Origin: Elymus sibiricus
Taxonomy: Eukaryota > Streptophyta > Magnoliopsida > Poales > Poaceae
Direction: 5' to 3'
NCBI GenBank assembly: GCA_039707655.1
Contig: CM077672.1
Span: forward strand, 194,970,037-195,034,036
Length of the DNA: 64,000 nt
In this document: positions 46,147-57,335 of the stretch, piece after piece
Numbering within the stretch: the first letter of the stretch is position 1
How the letters are laid out: the number at the start of each line of letters is the position of its first letter
The notes under the pieces: generated by a model
Told to the model about the DNA's origin: nothing
Seen by the model: the letters and a program-made list of their open reading frames with translations, nothing else
Database searches by the model: none
Program-made: the position numbers and the translations under genes

Positions 46147-47300
46147 ATGGAAAGTAATCCTTTGAGGGGTTTGTTCGGGGTATCTTCACCTCGACCGGAA
46201 ACACAAATAGTTGCTCCTCAACCTACTGCACCTACTGAAAATATTTCATATGAAATTCCTCCAGGTATGATAGAGAAACTGCTAGCTAATCCTTATGCAG
46301 GAGATGGAACGGTACATCCTGATATGCACTTGATCTATGTGGATGAAATTTGTGGATTGTTTAAGCTTGCAGGTTTATCCGGAGATGGAGTTAAGAAGAA
46401 AGTATTCCCTTTATCTTTGGAGGGAAAGGCATTGACATGGTATAGGCTATGTGATGATACTGATATATGGGACTGGAACCGATTGAAACTGGAATTCCAT
46501 CAGAAATTTTATCCTATGCATTTGGTTCATCGTGATCGGAATTATATATATAATTTTTGGCCTCGTGAAGGAGAAAGCATCGCTCAAGCTTGGGGCAGGC
46601 TTAAGTACATGATGTACACATGCCCCAATCATGAGCTCTCAATAAAAATTATCTTACAGAATTTTTATGCTCGGCTTTCTCATGATAATCAAACCATGCT
46701 CGATTCTTCTTCGACTGGCTCCTTTATGAAGAAAACTATTGAATTCAGATGAGATCTTCTGGAAAGAATTAAACACAACTCTAAAGATTGGGAACTCGAC
46801 AAAGGTAATGAGTCAGGTATAATACTTGAGTTCGATTGTGTTAAATCTTTTATGGCTATCGATGCTTTTCATAAGTTTAGCACTAAATATGGACTTGACT
46901 CTGAGATAGTAGCCTCCTTTTGTGAATCCTTTGCTACTCATGTTGATCTCCCTAAAGAGAAGTGGTTTAAATATCACCCACCTATTGAATTAAAAGAAGA
47001 ACCCGTTAGTGTTAAAGAAGAAACAATTGTTTACCATGCTGATCCAGTTGTGCCTACTGCTTATATTGAGAAACCACCTTTTCCTGTTAGGATTAAGGAA
47101 CATGCTAAAGTTTCAACTGTGGTTAACAAAAGTAATATTAGAGCACCTAAACCCTTCGAACAAATTAAAGTTGAACCTAATGTTGTTATGGTTAAAGATC
47201 TCTTGGTCGATAATATAGATGGGCATGTTATTTACTTCTGTAATGAAGCAGCTAGAATTGCTAAACTAGATCCTAAAGATAAAAACAGACCTGTAGTAGG
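46147..47300 (+). pseudogene. Element P gag, one nonsense codon
   Basis: Starts MESNPLRGLFGVSSPRPE. The retrotransposon gag domain carries FPLSLEGKALTWYRLCDD and FWPREGESIAQAWGRLKY, followed by CPNHELSIKIILQNFYARLS. TGA at 46750-46752 replaces a Trp codon (M has TGG). The frame then continues without shift to the protease, so gag and pol form one polyprotein frame in this family. The start is chosen by match with M and lies 77 bases after the PBS. Confidence 0.9.
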
Positions 47301-49113
47301 CATGCCTGTTGTCTCTGTTAAAATAGGAGATCATTGTTATCATGGCTTATGTGATTTGGGTGCTAGTGTGAGTGCTATTCCGTTTACCTTATATCAAGAA
47401 ATTATGAATGATATTGCACCTGTTGAAATAGAGGACATTGATGTTACTATTAAGCTTGCAAATAGAGATACCATTACACCACTTGGGATCGTTAGAGATG
47501 TTGAAGTCTTGTGTGGAAAAATAAAATACCCTACTGATTTTCTAGTCCTCGGTTCTCCACAAGATGATTTTTGTCCCATTATATTTGGTAAACCTTTCTT
47601 GAACACTGTTAATGCTAAGATTGATTGCGCTAAAGAAACTGTTAGTGTTGATTTTGGTGGTATGACTCATGAGTTCAATTTCTCCAAGTTTCGTAGACAA
47701 CCTCATGATAAGGAATTGCCAAGTAAAGATGAAATTATTGGTCTTGCTTCTATTGCCGTACCTCCTACTGATCCGTTAGAACAATATTTGCTAGACCATG
47801 AAAATGATATGCATATGAATGAAAGAAATGAAATAGATAAGATGTTCTTTGATCAACCACCTATCCTTAAACACAATTTGTCCATTGAAACTCTTGGAGG
47901 CCCTCCTCCACCTAAGGGTGATCCTGTATTTGAATTGAAGCAATTGCCTGATACATTGAAATATGCTTACCTTGATGAAAAGAAGATATATCCTGTTATT
48001 ATCAGTGCTAACCTTTCAGAGCATGAAGAAAAGAGATTACTAAAAACTCTAAGGAAGCACCGAGCTGCTATTGGATATACTCTTGATGATCTTAAGGGCA
48101 TTAGTCCCACTCTATGTCAGCACAAAATTAATATGGAGCCTGATGCTAAACCAGTTGTCGACCACCAACGATGATTAAATCCTAAGATGAAAGAGGTGGT
48201 AAGAACTGAAATATTAAAACTTCTGGAAGCAGGTATAATCTATCCCATAGCTGATAGTAGATGGGTAAGTCCCGTTCATTGTGTCCCTAAGAAAGGAGGT
48301 ATTACTGTTGTTCCTAATGATAAAAATGAGCTCATTCCACAAAGAATTGTAACTGGTTATAGCATGGTAATTGATTTTAGAAAATTAAACAAAGCCACTA
48401 GAAAAGATCATTACCCCTTACCTTTTATTGATCAAATGTTAGAAAGATTGTCTAAGCATACACACTTTTGTTTCCTAGATGGTTATTCTGGTTTTTCTCA
48501 AATACCCGTATCACAATTCGACCAAGAGAAAACCACCTTTACTTGTCCTTTTGGAACTTATGCTTATAGACGTATGCCTTTTGGTTTATGCAATGCACCT
48601 GCTACTGTTCAAAGATGTATGACTGCTATATTCTCTGACTTTTGTGAAAAGATTGTTGAGGTATTCATGGATGATTTCTCCGTTTACGGAATTTCTTTTG
48701 ATGATTGCTTAAGCAACCTTGATCGAGTTTTGCAGAGATGTGAAGAAACTAATCTTGTCTTGAATTGGGAGAAGTGGCACTTTATGGTGAATGAAGGCAT
48801 TGTCTTGGGGCATAAAGTTTCTGAAAGAGGTATTGAAGTTGATAAAGCTAAGGTTGATGCTATTGAGAAAATGCCATGTCCTAAAGATATTAAAGGTATA
48901 AGAAGTTTCCTTGGTCATGCTGGTTTCTATAGGAGATTTATAAAAGACTTCTCTAAAATTTCTAGGCCTCTATGTGATGCTAGTGATTATGCTGTTGGTG
49001 CTGTTCTAGGACAGAGAGTTGATAAGAAATTAAATGTTATCCATTATGCTAGTAAAACTCTAGAAAGTGCCCAAAGAAATTATGCTACTACTAAGAAAGA
49101 ATTTCTAGCAGTT
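47301..49113 (+). pseudogene. Element P protease and reverse transcriptase
   Basis: Protease with CDLGASVSAIPF, then RT with SRWVSPVHCVPKKGG, RRMPFGLCNAPAT, the catalytic EVFMDDFSVYG and FYRRFIKDFSKI. TGA at 48172-48174 replaces an Arg codon between protease and RT. After FSKISRPL the sequence jumps to CDASDYAVG: about 45 codons present in M (the [10 protein letters not shown]...LPFEIM segment) are missing in frame, so the RT-RNase H connection is shortened. RNase H begins and is cut at 49113 by the composite insertion. Confidence 0.9.
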
Positions 49114-50678
49114 TGATACGTCTCCAACGTATCTATAATTTTTGATTGTTCCATGTTGTTATATTATCAATCTTGGATGTTTTTATAAGCATTTACAACA
49201 ATTATATATCATTTTTGGAGACTAACCTATTAACTTAGTGCCCAGTGCCAGTTGTTGTTTTCTGCCCTATTTTTGTTTTATAGAAAATCAATACCAAACG
49301 AAGTCCAAATGCCACAAAACTTTTTGGAGATTTTTTATTGGCTAAGATAAACACTAGAAGCTTCGGTAGAGGGCCAGAAGACCCAGGAGGTGGCCACGAG
49401 CCACCAGGGCGCGCCTGGGGGGGCAGGCGCGCCCTGGTGCCTCGTGGGCCCCCCTTTGCTCCGTTTGACCTAATTCCTCCACTATAAATTTAGAAAAAAA
49501 TCAGAAACGCTCAGGGGAGTCCACGAAATACTTTTTCCGCCGTCGCAAGTTTCTGTTCTCGAGAGATCCCATCTGGAGGCCTTCTCCGGTACTCCGCCGA
49601 AGGGGGAATCGATCACGGAGGGGCTCTACATCAACCTTGCTGCCCTTCCGATGATGCGTGAGTAGTTTAACACAGACCTTCGGGTCCATAGTTAGTAGCT
49701 AGATGGCTTCTTCTCTCTTTTTGATCTTCAATACAATGTTCTCCTCGATGTTCTTGGAGTTCTATCCGATGTAATCACTTTTTGCGGTGTGTTTGTTGGG
49801 ATCCGATGAATTGTGAGTTTATGATCAGATTATCCATGAATATATTTGATTCTTTGCTGCACTCTTTTATGCATGATTATTATAACCTCGTATTTCTTCT
49901 CCGATCTATTGATTTGGTTTGGCCAACTGAGTTGATTTATCTTGCCATGGGAAGAGGTGCTTTGTAATGGGTTCGATCTTGCGGTGCTCAATCCCAATGA
50001 CAGAAAGGGACATGACACGTATGTATCATTGCTATTAAGGGTAAAAATATGGGGTTTATTCATATGTGAGTTTATCTTGTCTACATCATGTCATCGTTCT
50101 TAAGGCATTACTCCGTTCTTTTATGGACTTAATACACTAGATGCATGCTGGATAGCGGTCGATGTGTGGAGTAATAGTAGTAGATGCAGGCAGGAGTCGG
50201 TCTACTTATCTTGGACGTGATGCCTATATACATAATCATTTCCTTGGATATCATCATGATTATTTGCTTTTCTATCAATTGGCCAACAGTAATTTGTCTA
50301 CCCACCGTATGCTATTTTCTCGAGAGAAGCCTCTAGTGAAAACTATGGCCCCCGGGTCTATCTAAATCATATTATTAAAACCCTAAAAATATTGCTGCCA
50401 TTTTCTTTTATTTATTTTATTTTGTATTTTTGTTTCAATCTATCAATCTATCACATACAATTTAATCTTGCAATTTACCGCCGAGGGATTAACAACCCCT
50501 CGTTTGCATTGGGTGCAAGGGTTTGTTGTTTGTGTGCAGGTACTGCTAACGAGGTGTTGTGTGATTCTCCTACAGGTTGGGTAACCTTGGTTTCATAACT
50601 GAGGGAAATACTTATCTCTACTGTACTGCATCATCCCTTCCTCTTCGGGGAAAATACCAACGCAAGCTACAAGTAGCA
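49114..50678 (+). repeat. Composite LTR A
   Basis: A 1565 bp LTR. It contains a GC-rich hairpin (49395-49446) and a TATA box (CTATAAATT, 49492-49500). Small ORFs here are repeated in LTRs B and C and are not genes. Confidence 0.9.
49395..49446. promoter_or_regulatory. GC-rich hairpin upstream of LTR promoter
   Basis: Arms CCACCAGGGCGCGCCT and AGGCGCGCCCTGGT, with a CACGAG/CTCGTG outer stem around a G-rich loop. The TATA box follows about 45 bases later. The same hairpin occurs in LTR B (54435-54486), LTR C (60193-60244), the P LTR (44798-44855) and the P post-pol region (63688-63742). Confidence 0.7.
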
Positions 50679-50689
50679 AGAAGAATTTC

Positions 50690-50707
50690 TGGCGCCGTTG
50701 CCGGGGA
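50690..50707 (+). promoter_or_regulatory. N2 primer-binding site (tRNA-Asp)
   Basis: TGGCGCCGTTGCCGGGGA, an exact complement of the tRNA-Asp 3' end, lies 11 bases after LTR A. Confidence 0.9.
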
Positions 50708-50888
50708 GACATCATCAACATCTATCAAGTACCTTGGCATAAACTCTCATCTCCTTGCATTTACTTTATTTGCCATTTGCCTCTCATTTTCATCTCCCCC
50801 ACTTCTAAAACATTTCTACGAAAATACAAAAATATTTTCCATTTGCCTTTTTCTTGTTTGCTTATTCGTTTGCTTGAAACTTGCTATC

Positions 50889-51591
50889 ATGAGTGATTTT
50901 GGCATGGCGGAAACCGATGATGGTAAAACTCCTAAAAAGGGAAGTTCTACCAATCTTGATGCTAAAACTTTTGTGTTGGGACATGGTAATGTTATAGGGA
51001 AAAGTGTCATCCAAGAATTCTTTAATTGCATTGGGACCTTGACTTTTGATGATGCACCTATACTTAAAGAAACTCATAATTATGCCGATGCTATTTCCGC
51101 ACTTGTCCTCAAACTTGAAAGAAGATTTATTCGCACCCATCCTACTTTGCAAAGATTGTTTTATAAGCTACCAGTTATAAAAGATCCTAGAGCTAAGAAA
51201 ATAGCCACTCTTGTTCTCTTGAATGAATTTGATCACATAGTGCGGGAAGCTAGGGAGATCTTTGATTTTTATGGTATGAACCGTGAAAAACCGGTAATAG
51301 ATGAGATCCTTTATAATAATGATTACTTGTTGAGATATTTGTTCCACAATGACCACATCTTTGATGAGAATATTAAAAAAATAAGTTCCTCCTTTGAATA
51401 TAATCCAAAATGTTTTCAATAGTGTTAATAGTCAATACTCTTGGATTGTAGCCGGTAATCAAGAGGGATTTACAGATGGACAACTTGCTAATGCTAAAAT
51501 TTCTATGGATGATGTGTTTCATATTACCTTTGAAAAACCCCTTGATAAAAGTGCACCTTTGGATAAGAAGAAGAAAGATGACAATACTTGA
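50889..51591 (+). pseudogene. N2 ORF, unknown cassette protein B (frameshifted)
   Basis: From ATG 50889 an open frame of 177 codons ends at TAG 51420-51422. Just before it, at about 51400, a second frame takes over and continues to 51591 (VNSQYSWIVAGNQEGFTDGQ...DKKKKDD). The original was therefore probably ~230 codons with one frameshift. Visible features: a Gly/Lys-rich N-terminus (MAETDDGKTPKKGSS), a middle with predicted helices, e.g. YADAISALVLKLERRFIR and ARKIATLVLLNEF-like segments, and a Lys-rich C-terminal tail. It lies at the gag position of a non-autonomous element. It shares no recognisable motif with the N1/N3 ORF. The longer upstream frame from 50577 lies in the LTR and is not the likely start. 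Confidence 0.5.
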
Positions 51592-54153
51592 AATTATGCA
51601 TTATGCCTAGCTAGGGGCATAAAACAATAGCGCTTCTTGGGAGGCAACCCAATGAATAAAATAAATTTTTTCTGTTATTGTGTGTTTTCGCAATTATGCT
51701 ACTGGTATGATTGTGTTTTTGTGTTTTTAATTAGTGTTTGTGCCAAGTAAAGCCTTTGGGATGATTTGGAAGATAGTATAATTGATGCTGTTTGGAAAAC
51801 AGAAAGTTTTGCGTCCAGTGCCCAAAATTTGTTTTTGTACTGGAGCGTCAAAAAAATATGAATTGTATACACAGTATTGGTATATGAATTGTCCACGTTG
51901 TCCTAATTTTTCAGAATTTTTGGAGTTACAGAAGTATGGCTTTTAAATAGGTTGCTACAGACTGTTCTGTTTTTGACAGATTCTGTTTTTGATGTGTTGC
52001 TTGCTTGTTTTGATGGAACTATGGATTGTATCGGGGGGTATAAGCCATGGAGAAGTTAGAATATAGTAGGTATAATGCAAAAATAAAATATGAATGGGTT
52101 TGCAACAGTACCTAAGTAGTGATTTATTTTGGTATACTAACGGATCTCACGAAGGTTTTGTTGAGTTTTGTGTGATTGAAGTTTTCAAGTTTTAGGTGAG
52201 ATCACGATGGATGAAGGAATAAGGAGTAGAAAAAGCCTAAGCTTGGGGATGCCCGAGGCACCCCAAGGTAATATTCAAGGAAGACTCAAGCGTCTAAGCT
52301 TGGGGATGCCCCGGAAGGCACCCCCTCTTTCTTCTACCAACCATCGGTAATTTTACTTCAAGCTATATTTTTATTCGTCACATGATATGTGTTTTGCTTG
52401 GAGAGTCTTGTATTATATGAGTCTTTGCTTTGTTTACCTTTTAGTTTGTCACAATCATCCTTGCTGAACACACCTATCTTGAGAGAGCCACACGTTTATC
52501 ATCATAATTTGTTAGAATACTCTATGTGCTTCACTTAATTTTTTTTGAGCTAGGCAGTTGCTCTAGTGCTTCACTTAAATATTTTTGAGCACGGTGGTGG
52601 CTATATTTTGAAGAAATAAACTCTCATGCTTCTCTTATATTATTTTGAGAGTTGATTGAAATTTTGAAGAAATGAATTCTCATGCTTCACTTATATTATT
52701 TTGAGAATTGACAAGATTAAAAATTTGAAGAAATAAATTCTCATGCTTCACTTATATTATTTTCAGAATTGATAAGATTGAAATTTTGAAGAAATATTTG
52801 CACTCTCATGCTTCACTTATATCTTTTTGAGAGTTGACAATAGTAACGGTAATTTGCACAAGATATGAATTTGGTCCCAAAGTGATGAATATTCAAGAGG
52901 GATATAATAAAAACTTTCATATAGGTCATTGGATATGATAAGTGTGATTCCTTGCAATAGTTTTGCGATATGGAAATGATGATACGTGAGTCATGTTAGT
53001 GAGTAATTGTGATTTATTAGTGTTAAGGTTTGTGATTCCTTATGCATGCACGTCAAGTCAATAGTTATGCAACGAAATTACATCCTACTTATGGTGCATT
53101 ATTCGGTGTTAGTTATGTTCAATGCATGTTTATGACCGTTTTCATTTTTTGGTTGGTTGGTTCTCAATCTATTTGCTGGCCTTCATTTGTACTAAGCGGA
53201 AATACTACTTGTGCATCCAAAATCCTTAAACCCAAGTTGTGCCAAATGAGTCCACTATATCTACCTATATGCGGTATTTCCATGCCGTTCCAAGTAAATT
53301 TGCGTGTGCCAACTCTAATTTTCAAAATAATTTTTCTGTTTTGTGTGCCCGTACCGCTCATGAAGCGGCAGGGGGTAGCCATTATTTTCCATGCTAGGTG
53401 TGTTATTCTCAGGATGAGTGTTTATTCACTTGTCATTGCACGAGAGGATGGTTGGTAATAGGGATGCCCAGGCCCACAATGAAATCAAAATTAATAACAA
53501 CAAAATTCCTTGGAAAGTGATGGTATGGAGGGCACCCGTGGATACAGCTGGCCATGGATTGTGAAAGAAATGGTGGAAAGGAAATAAACTTTACTTTCTG
53601 TTTGGGAACCACCTATGATGTGTCTAGCATGGAAAATATTGGGAATTCTCGGTCGTTTTCGTTGACAGGAAAAGCATGCCTCTCAAAAAAAATTATCTAT
53701 CTAATTTAAGCTTTGAGCTCTGGCACATTTGACAAATCTCTGCTTCCCTCTGCGAAGGGCCTATCTATTTACTTTTATGAAATTTTTATTTTTTTGAGTC
53801 TCCATCTTGTCTTATAAAGCACCAACTAGAGAGCACTATTGTCATACTTGTGCATTTGATGTAGCTAATATTCGAGTGTGTTTCATGAATGGATCAATGA
53901 TTGAGCATAATGGGCTAGGGATAACTTTCTTTAGCGTTGATATTTTGAAAGACATGGTTGCTTGTTAGTATGCTTGAGTATCTATATTTTCATGTCAAAT
54001 TATAGACTATTGCTTTGAATCATTCAAGTCCAAATGTCCATGCTATAAAAGAAAAGAATATGTGATGAATATGTTAGGCAGCATTCCACATCAAAAATTC
54101 TGTTTTTATCATTTACCTACTTGAGGACGAGCATGAATTAAGCTTGGGGATGC
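51592..54153 (+). other. N2 3' noncoding region
   Basis: About 2.5 kb nearly identical to 57336-59911. It begins with a GGGAGGCAACCCAATGAATAA motif, carries two AAGCTTGGGGATG copies (52239-52251, 52296-52308), a minisatellite (52517-52833), and ends in the purine tract copy at 54140-54153. Small ORFs such as 53042-53458 are shared with N3 only as broken versions and are not supported. Confidence 0.7.
52517..52833 (+). repeat. N2 ~63 bp minisatellite
   Basis: Five to six units around the core CTCATGCTTCACTTATATTA followed by TTTTGAGA(A/G)TTGA. The same array with the same unit order is at 58278-58585 in N3. A degraded version lies near 24600-24720 in N1 on the minus strand. Confidence 0.75.
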
Positions 54154-55710
54154 TGATACGTCTCCAACGTATCTATAATTGTTGATTGTTCCATGCTGGT
54201 ATATTATCAATCTTGGATGTTTTTATAAGCATTTACAGCAATTATATATCATTTTTGGAGACTAACCTATTAACTTAGTGCCCAGTGCCAGTTGCTGTTT
54301 TCTGCCCTATTTTTGTTTTATAGAAAATCAATACCAAACGAAGTCCAAATGCCACAAAACTTTTTGGAGATTTTTTATTGGCTAAGATAAACACTAGAAG
54401 CTTCGGGAGAGGGCCAGAAGACCCAGGAGGTGGCCACGAGCCACCAGGGCGCGCCTGGGGGGGCAGGCGCGCCCTGGTGCCTCGTGGGCCCCCCTTTGCT
54501 CCGTTTGACCTAATTCCTCCACTATAAATTTAGAAAAAAATCAGAAACGCTCAGGGGAGTCCACGAAATACTTTTTCCGCCGTCGCAAGTTTCTGTTCTC
54601 GAGAGATCCCATCTGGAGGCCTTCTCCGGTACTCCACCGGAGGGGGAATCGATCACGGAGGGGCTCTACATCAACCTTGCTGCCCTTCCGATGATGCGTG
54701 AGTAGTTTAACACAGACCTTCGGGTCCATAGTTAGTAGCTAGATGGCTTCTTTTCTCTTTTTGATCTGCAATACAATGTTCTCCTCGATGTTCTTGGAGT
54801 TCTATCCGATGTAATCACTTTTTGCGGTGTGTTTGTTGGGATCCGATGAATTGTGAGTTTATGATCAGATTATCCATGAATATATTTGAGTCTTTGCTGC
54901 ACTCTTTTATGCATGATTATTATAGCCTTGTATTTCTTCTCCGATCTATTGATTTGGTTTGGCCAACTGAGTTGATTTATCTTGCCATGGGAAGAGGTGC
55001 TTTGTAATGGGTTCGATCTTGCGGTGCTCAATCCCAATGACAGAAAGGGACATGACACGTATGTATCATTGCTATTAAGGGTAAAAATATGGGGTTTATT
55101 CATATGTGAGTTTATCTTGTCTACATCATGTCATCGTTCTTAAGGCATTACTCCGTTCTTTTATGGACTTAATACACTAGATGCATGCTGGATAGCGGTC
55201 GATGTGTGGAGTAATAGTAGTAGATGCAGGCAGGAGTCGGTCTATTTATCTTGGACGTGATGCCTATATACATGATCATTGCCTTGGATATCGTCATGAT
55301 TATTTGCTTTTCTATCAATTGCCCAACAGTAATTTGTCTACCCACCATATGCTATTTTCTTAAGAGAAGCCTCTAGTGAAAACTATGGCCCCCGGGTCTA
55401 TCTAAATCATATTACTAAAACCCTAAAAACATTGCTGCCATTTTATTTTATTTATTTTATTTTGTATTTCTGTTTCAATCTATCACATACAATTTAATCT
55501 TGCAATTTACCGCCGAGGGATTGACAACCCCTCGTTTGCGTTGGGTGCAAGGGTTTGTTGTTTGTGTGCAGGTACTGCTAACGAGGTGTTGTGTGATTCT
55601 CCTACTGGTTCGATAACCTTGGTTTCATAACTGAGGGAAATACTTATCTCTATTGTGCTGCATCATCCCTTCCTCTTCGGGGATAATACCAACACAAGCT
55701 ACAAGTAGCA
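54154..55710 (+). repeat. Composite LTR B (shared middle LTR)
   Basis: A 1557 bp LTR, nearly identical to LTR A. It is preceded by the N2 purine tract and followed by the N3 PBS at 55722-55739, so it serves as 3' LTR for one unit and 5' LTR for the other. Confidence 0.9.
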
Positions 55711-55910
55711 GGAAGAATTTCTGGCGCCGTTGCCGGGGAAACATCATCAACATCTATCATGTACCTTTGCATAAACTCTCATCTGCTTGCGTTTACTTTA
55801 TTTGCCATTTGCCTCTCGTTTTCATCTCCCCCACTTCTAAAAAGTTTTTACAAAAATACAAAAATATTTTCCGTTTGCCTTTTTCTTATTTGCTTGCCTT
55901 TATTGCCTTC

Positions 55911-57335
55911 ATGTCGAACACACAAGAACAGAAACTAAAAGTAAAAATATAAGATACTATGGATCCATATAAAGTTTACTACTTGGATCATCTTCTATCC
56001 ATTCGTGCTCGTGCTGAAACCCCAACTAGTTTATTTGAGGGAAAATCATTAGATGAGCATGCTCATTTTGTGCGTCACCGTTTGTCCCAAAAGGGGAGAC
56101 TCCTATGGCATCAAATAAATAGTTTGCTATGCTATGCTTGGAATCTATGTGAAATTTATGATTTTACTTGTTGCTCTAAGAACCCTAAGAAACACCTTCC
56201 CTACCTATGTGAGTTCAATGATAATAAAATCTTATCTTCTTATGAAAAGGGTGTTTATAGTTACTATGATATCGAACAAATTGAGGAATTTGTTGCTTTT
56301 AAGTGTGCTTATGAAGTTGCTTCTTTGATTGAAAAGTATGATATTACTCTCTACAGATCTGAATTTTTTTTCGTACTTAAGTATTGCTATGAAAATTATG
56401 CATCTAATGCCTATGTTAGTGAATTTATTGAGAGAATGTCTACTGCTTTGGAAGGGAATAATAATACACATGAATCTATAGATAATCATGATTCCGATGA
56501 TTCGATTGAAATATCCCCTCTTGATGAACATGATGCTTGTTATTCTTGTGCCCACAATGCCAATATTAAAGATGCTTATAGAGATGAACTTGCTATAGTT
56601 CCTTATGTTAAAAAGTAGATTATTGCTATAACACCCATACTTGATAGCCCCTTGAATGAAAAGCATGATTGCAATGATGTTACTATAAATTCTATTAGTG
56701 TCAATTGTGATAATGATATGCAAAACCACAAGCTTGGGGATGATAATTTTGTCATGTCCACTACTTATTGCAATGATCATGATTGCGGTGGTAATGCTTT
56801 TTATGATCCTGAAAATTTATTTAAACCACATGATGAATATGTTATTGATAATAAAATTTGCAACACTATTAAAAGTGGGTTTGGAAGAGCGTCAATTTTA
56901 GGTAATAATGATCCCACCACTTTGGAGAATTATCAATCTTATGAATTTTTTGATAAAAGTGGGTTTGGAGAGGTCATAACTTTCGTTGATAATAATCCCA
57001 CTATTTTGGAAGATAATAAAAATTTTATGCATGAGGATCATGATGAGAATATTTTATATGATAGCTATATTGTTGAATTTGATTATGATCCTACATGTAA
57101 TTATTATGAGAGAGGAAAATATGGTTGTAGAAATCTTCATGTTACTAAATTACCTCTCTTCATGTTAAGATTGTTATTGTTTCTTTCTTCTTGCTTGCAT
57201 ATGCTAGATATTCCGTGTCTTGATAATTTGTTTGCTTATAAAATTCCTATGCATAGGAAGTATGTTAGACTTAAATGTGTTTTTCACATGGTTCATGATG
57301 TTCTCTTCGTGTTTCAATTATTATCTTTCATGTGA
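55911..57335 (+). pseudogene. N3 ORF, unknown cassette protein family A (two stops)
   Basis: One continuous frame from ATG 55911 (MSNTQEQKLKVKI) to 57335, interrupted only by TAA at 55950-55952 and TAG at 56616-56618; about 474 codons. The N-terminal half (55959-56618) begins MDPYKVYYLDHLLSIRARAE and is helical-looking and Cys-containing. The C-terminal half (56652-57335) is the homologue of the N1 ORF: NDMQNHKLGD, SGFGRASILGNNDPTTLE, SGFGEVITFVDNNPTILE, a hydrophobic stretch (LFMLRLLLFLSSCLHML), KIPMHRKYVRLKC and HDVLFVFQ. N1 therefore seems to lack the N-terminal half. No known domain is recognised. Confidence 0.6.

Noticed and set aside
52517..52833. Regular repeats as a possible CRISPR array
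   Set aside because: Units are degenerate and directly adjacent, with no constant repeat and unique spacers; a plant element minisatellite.
53042..53458. 138-codon ORF in the N2 3' region
   Set aside because: The homologous stretch in N3 is open only from 58995 to 59216, and no motif is seen; likely chance.
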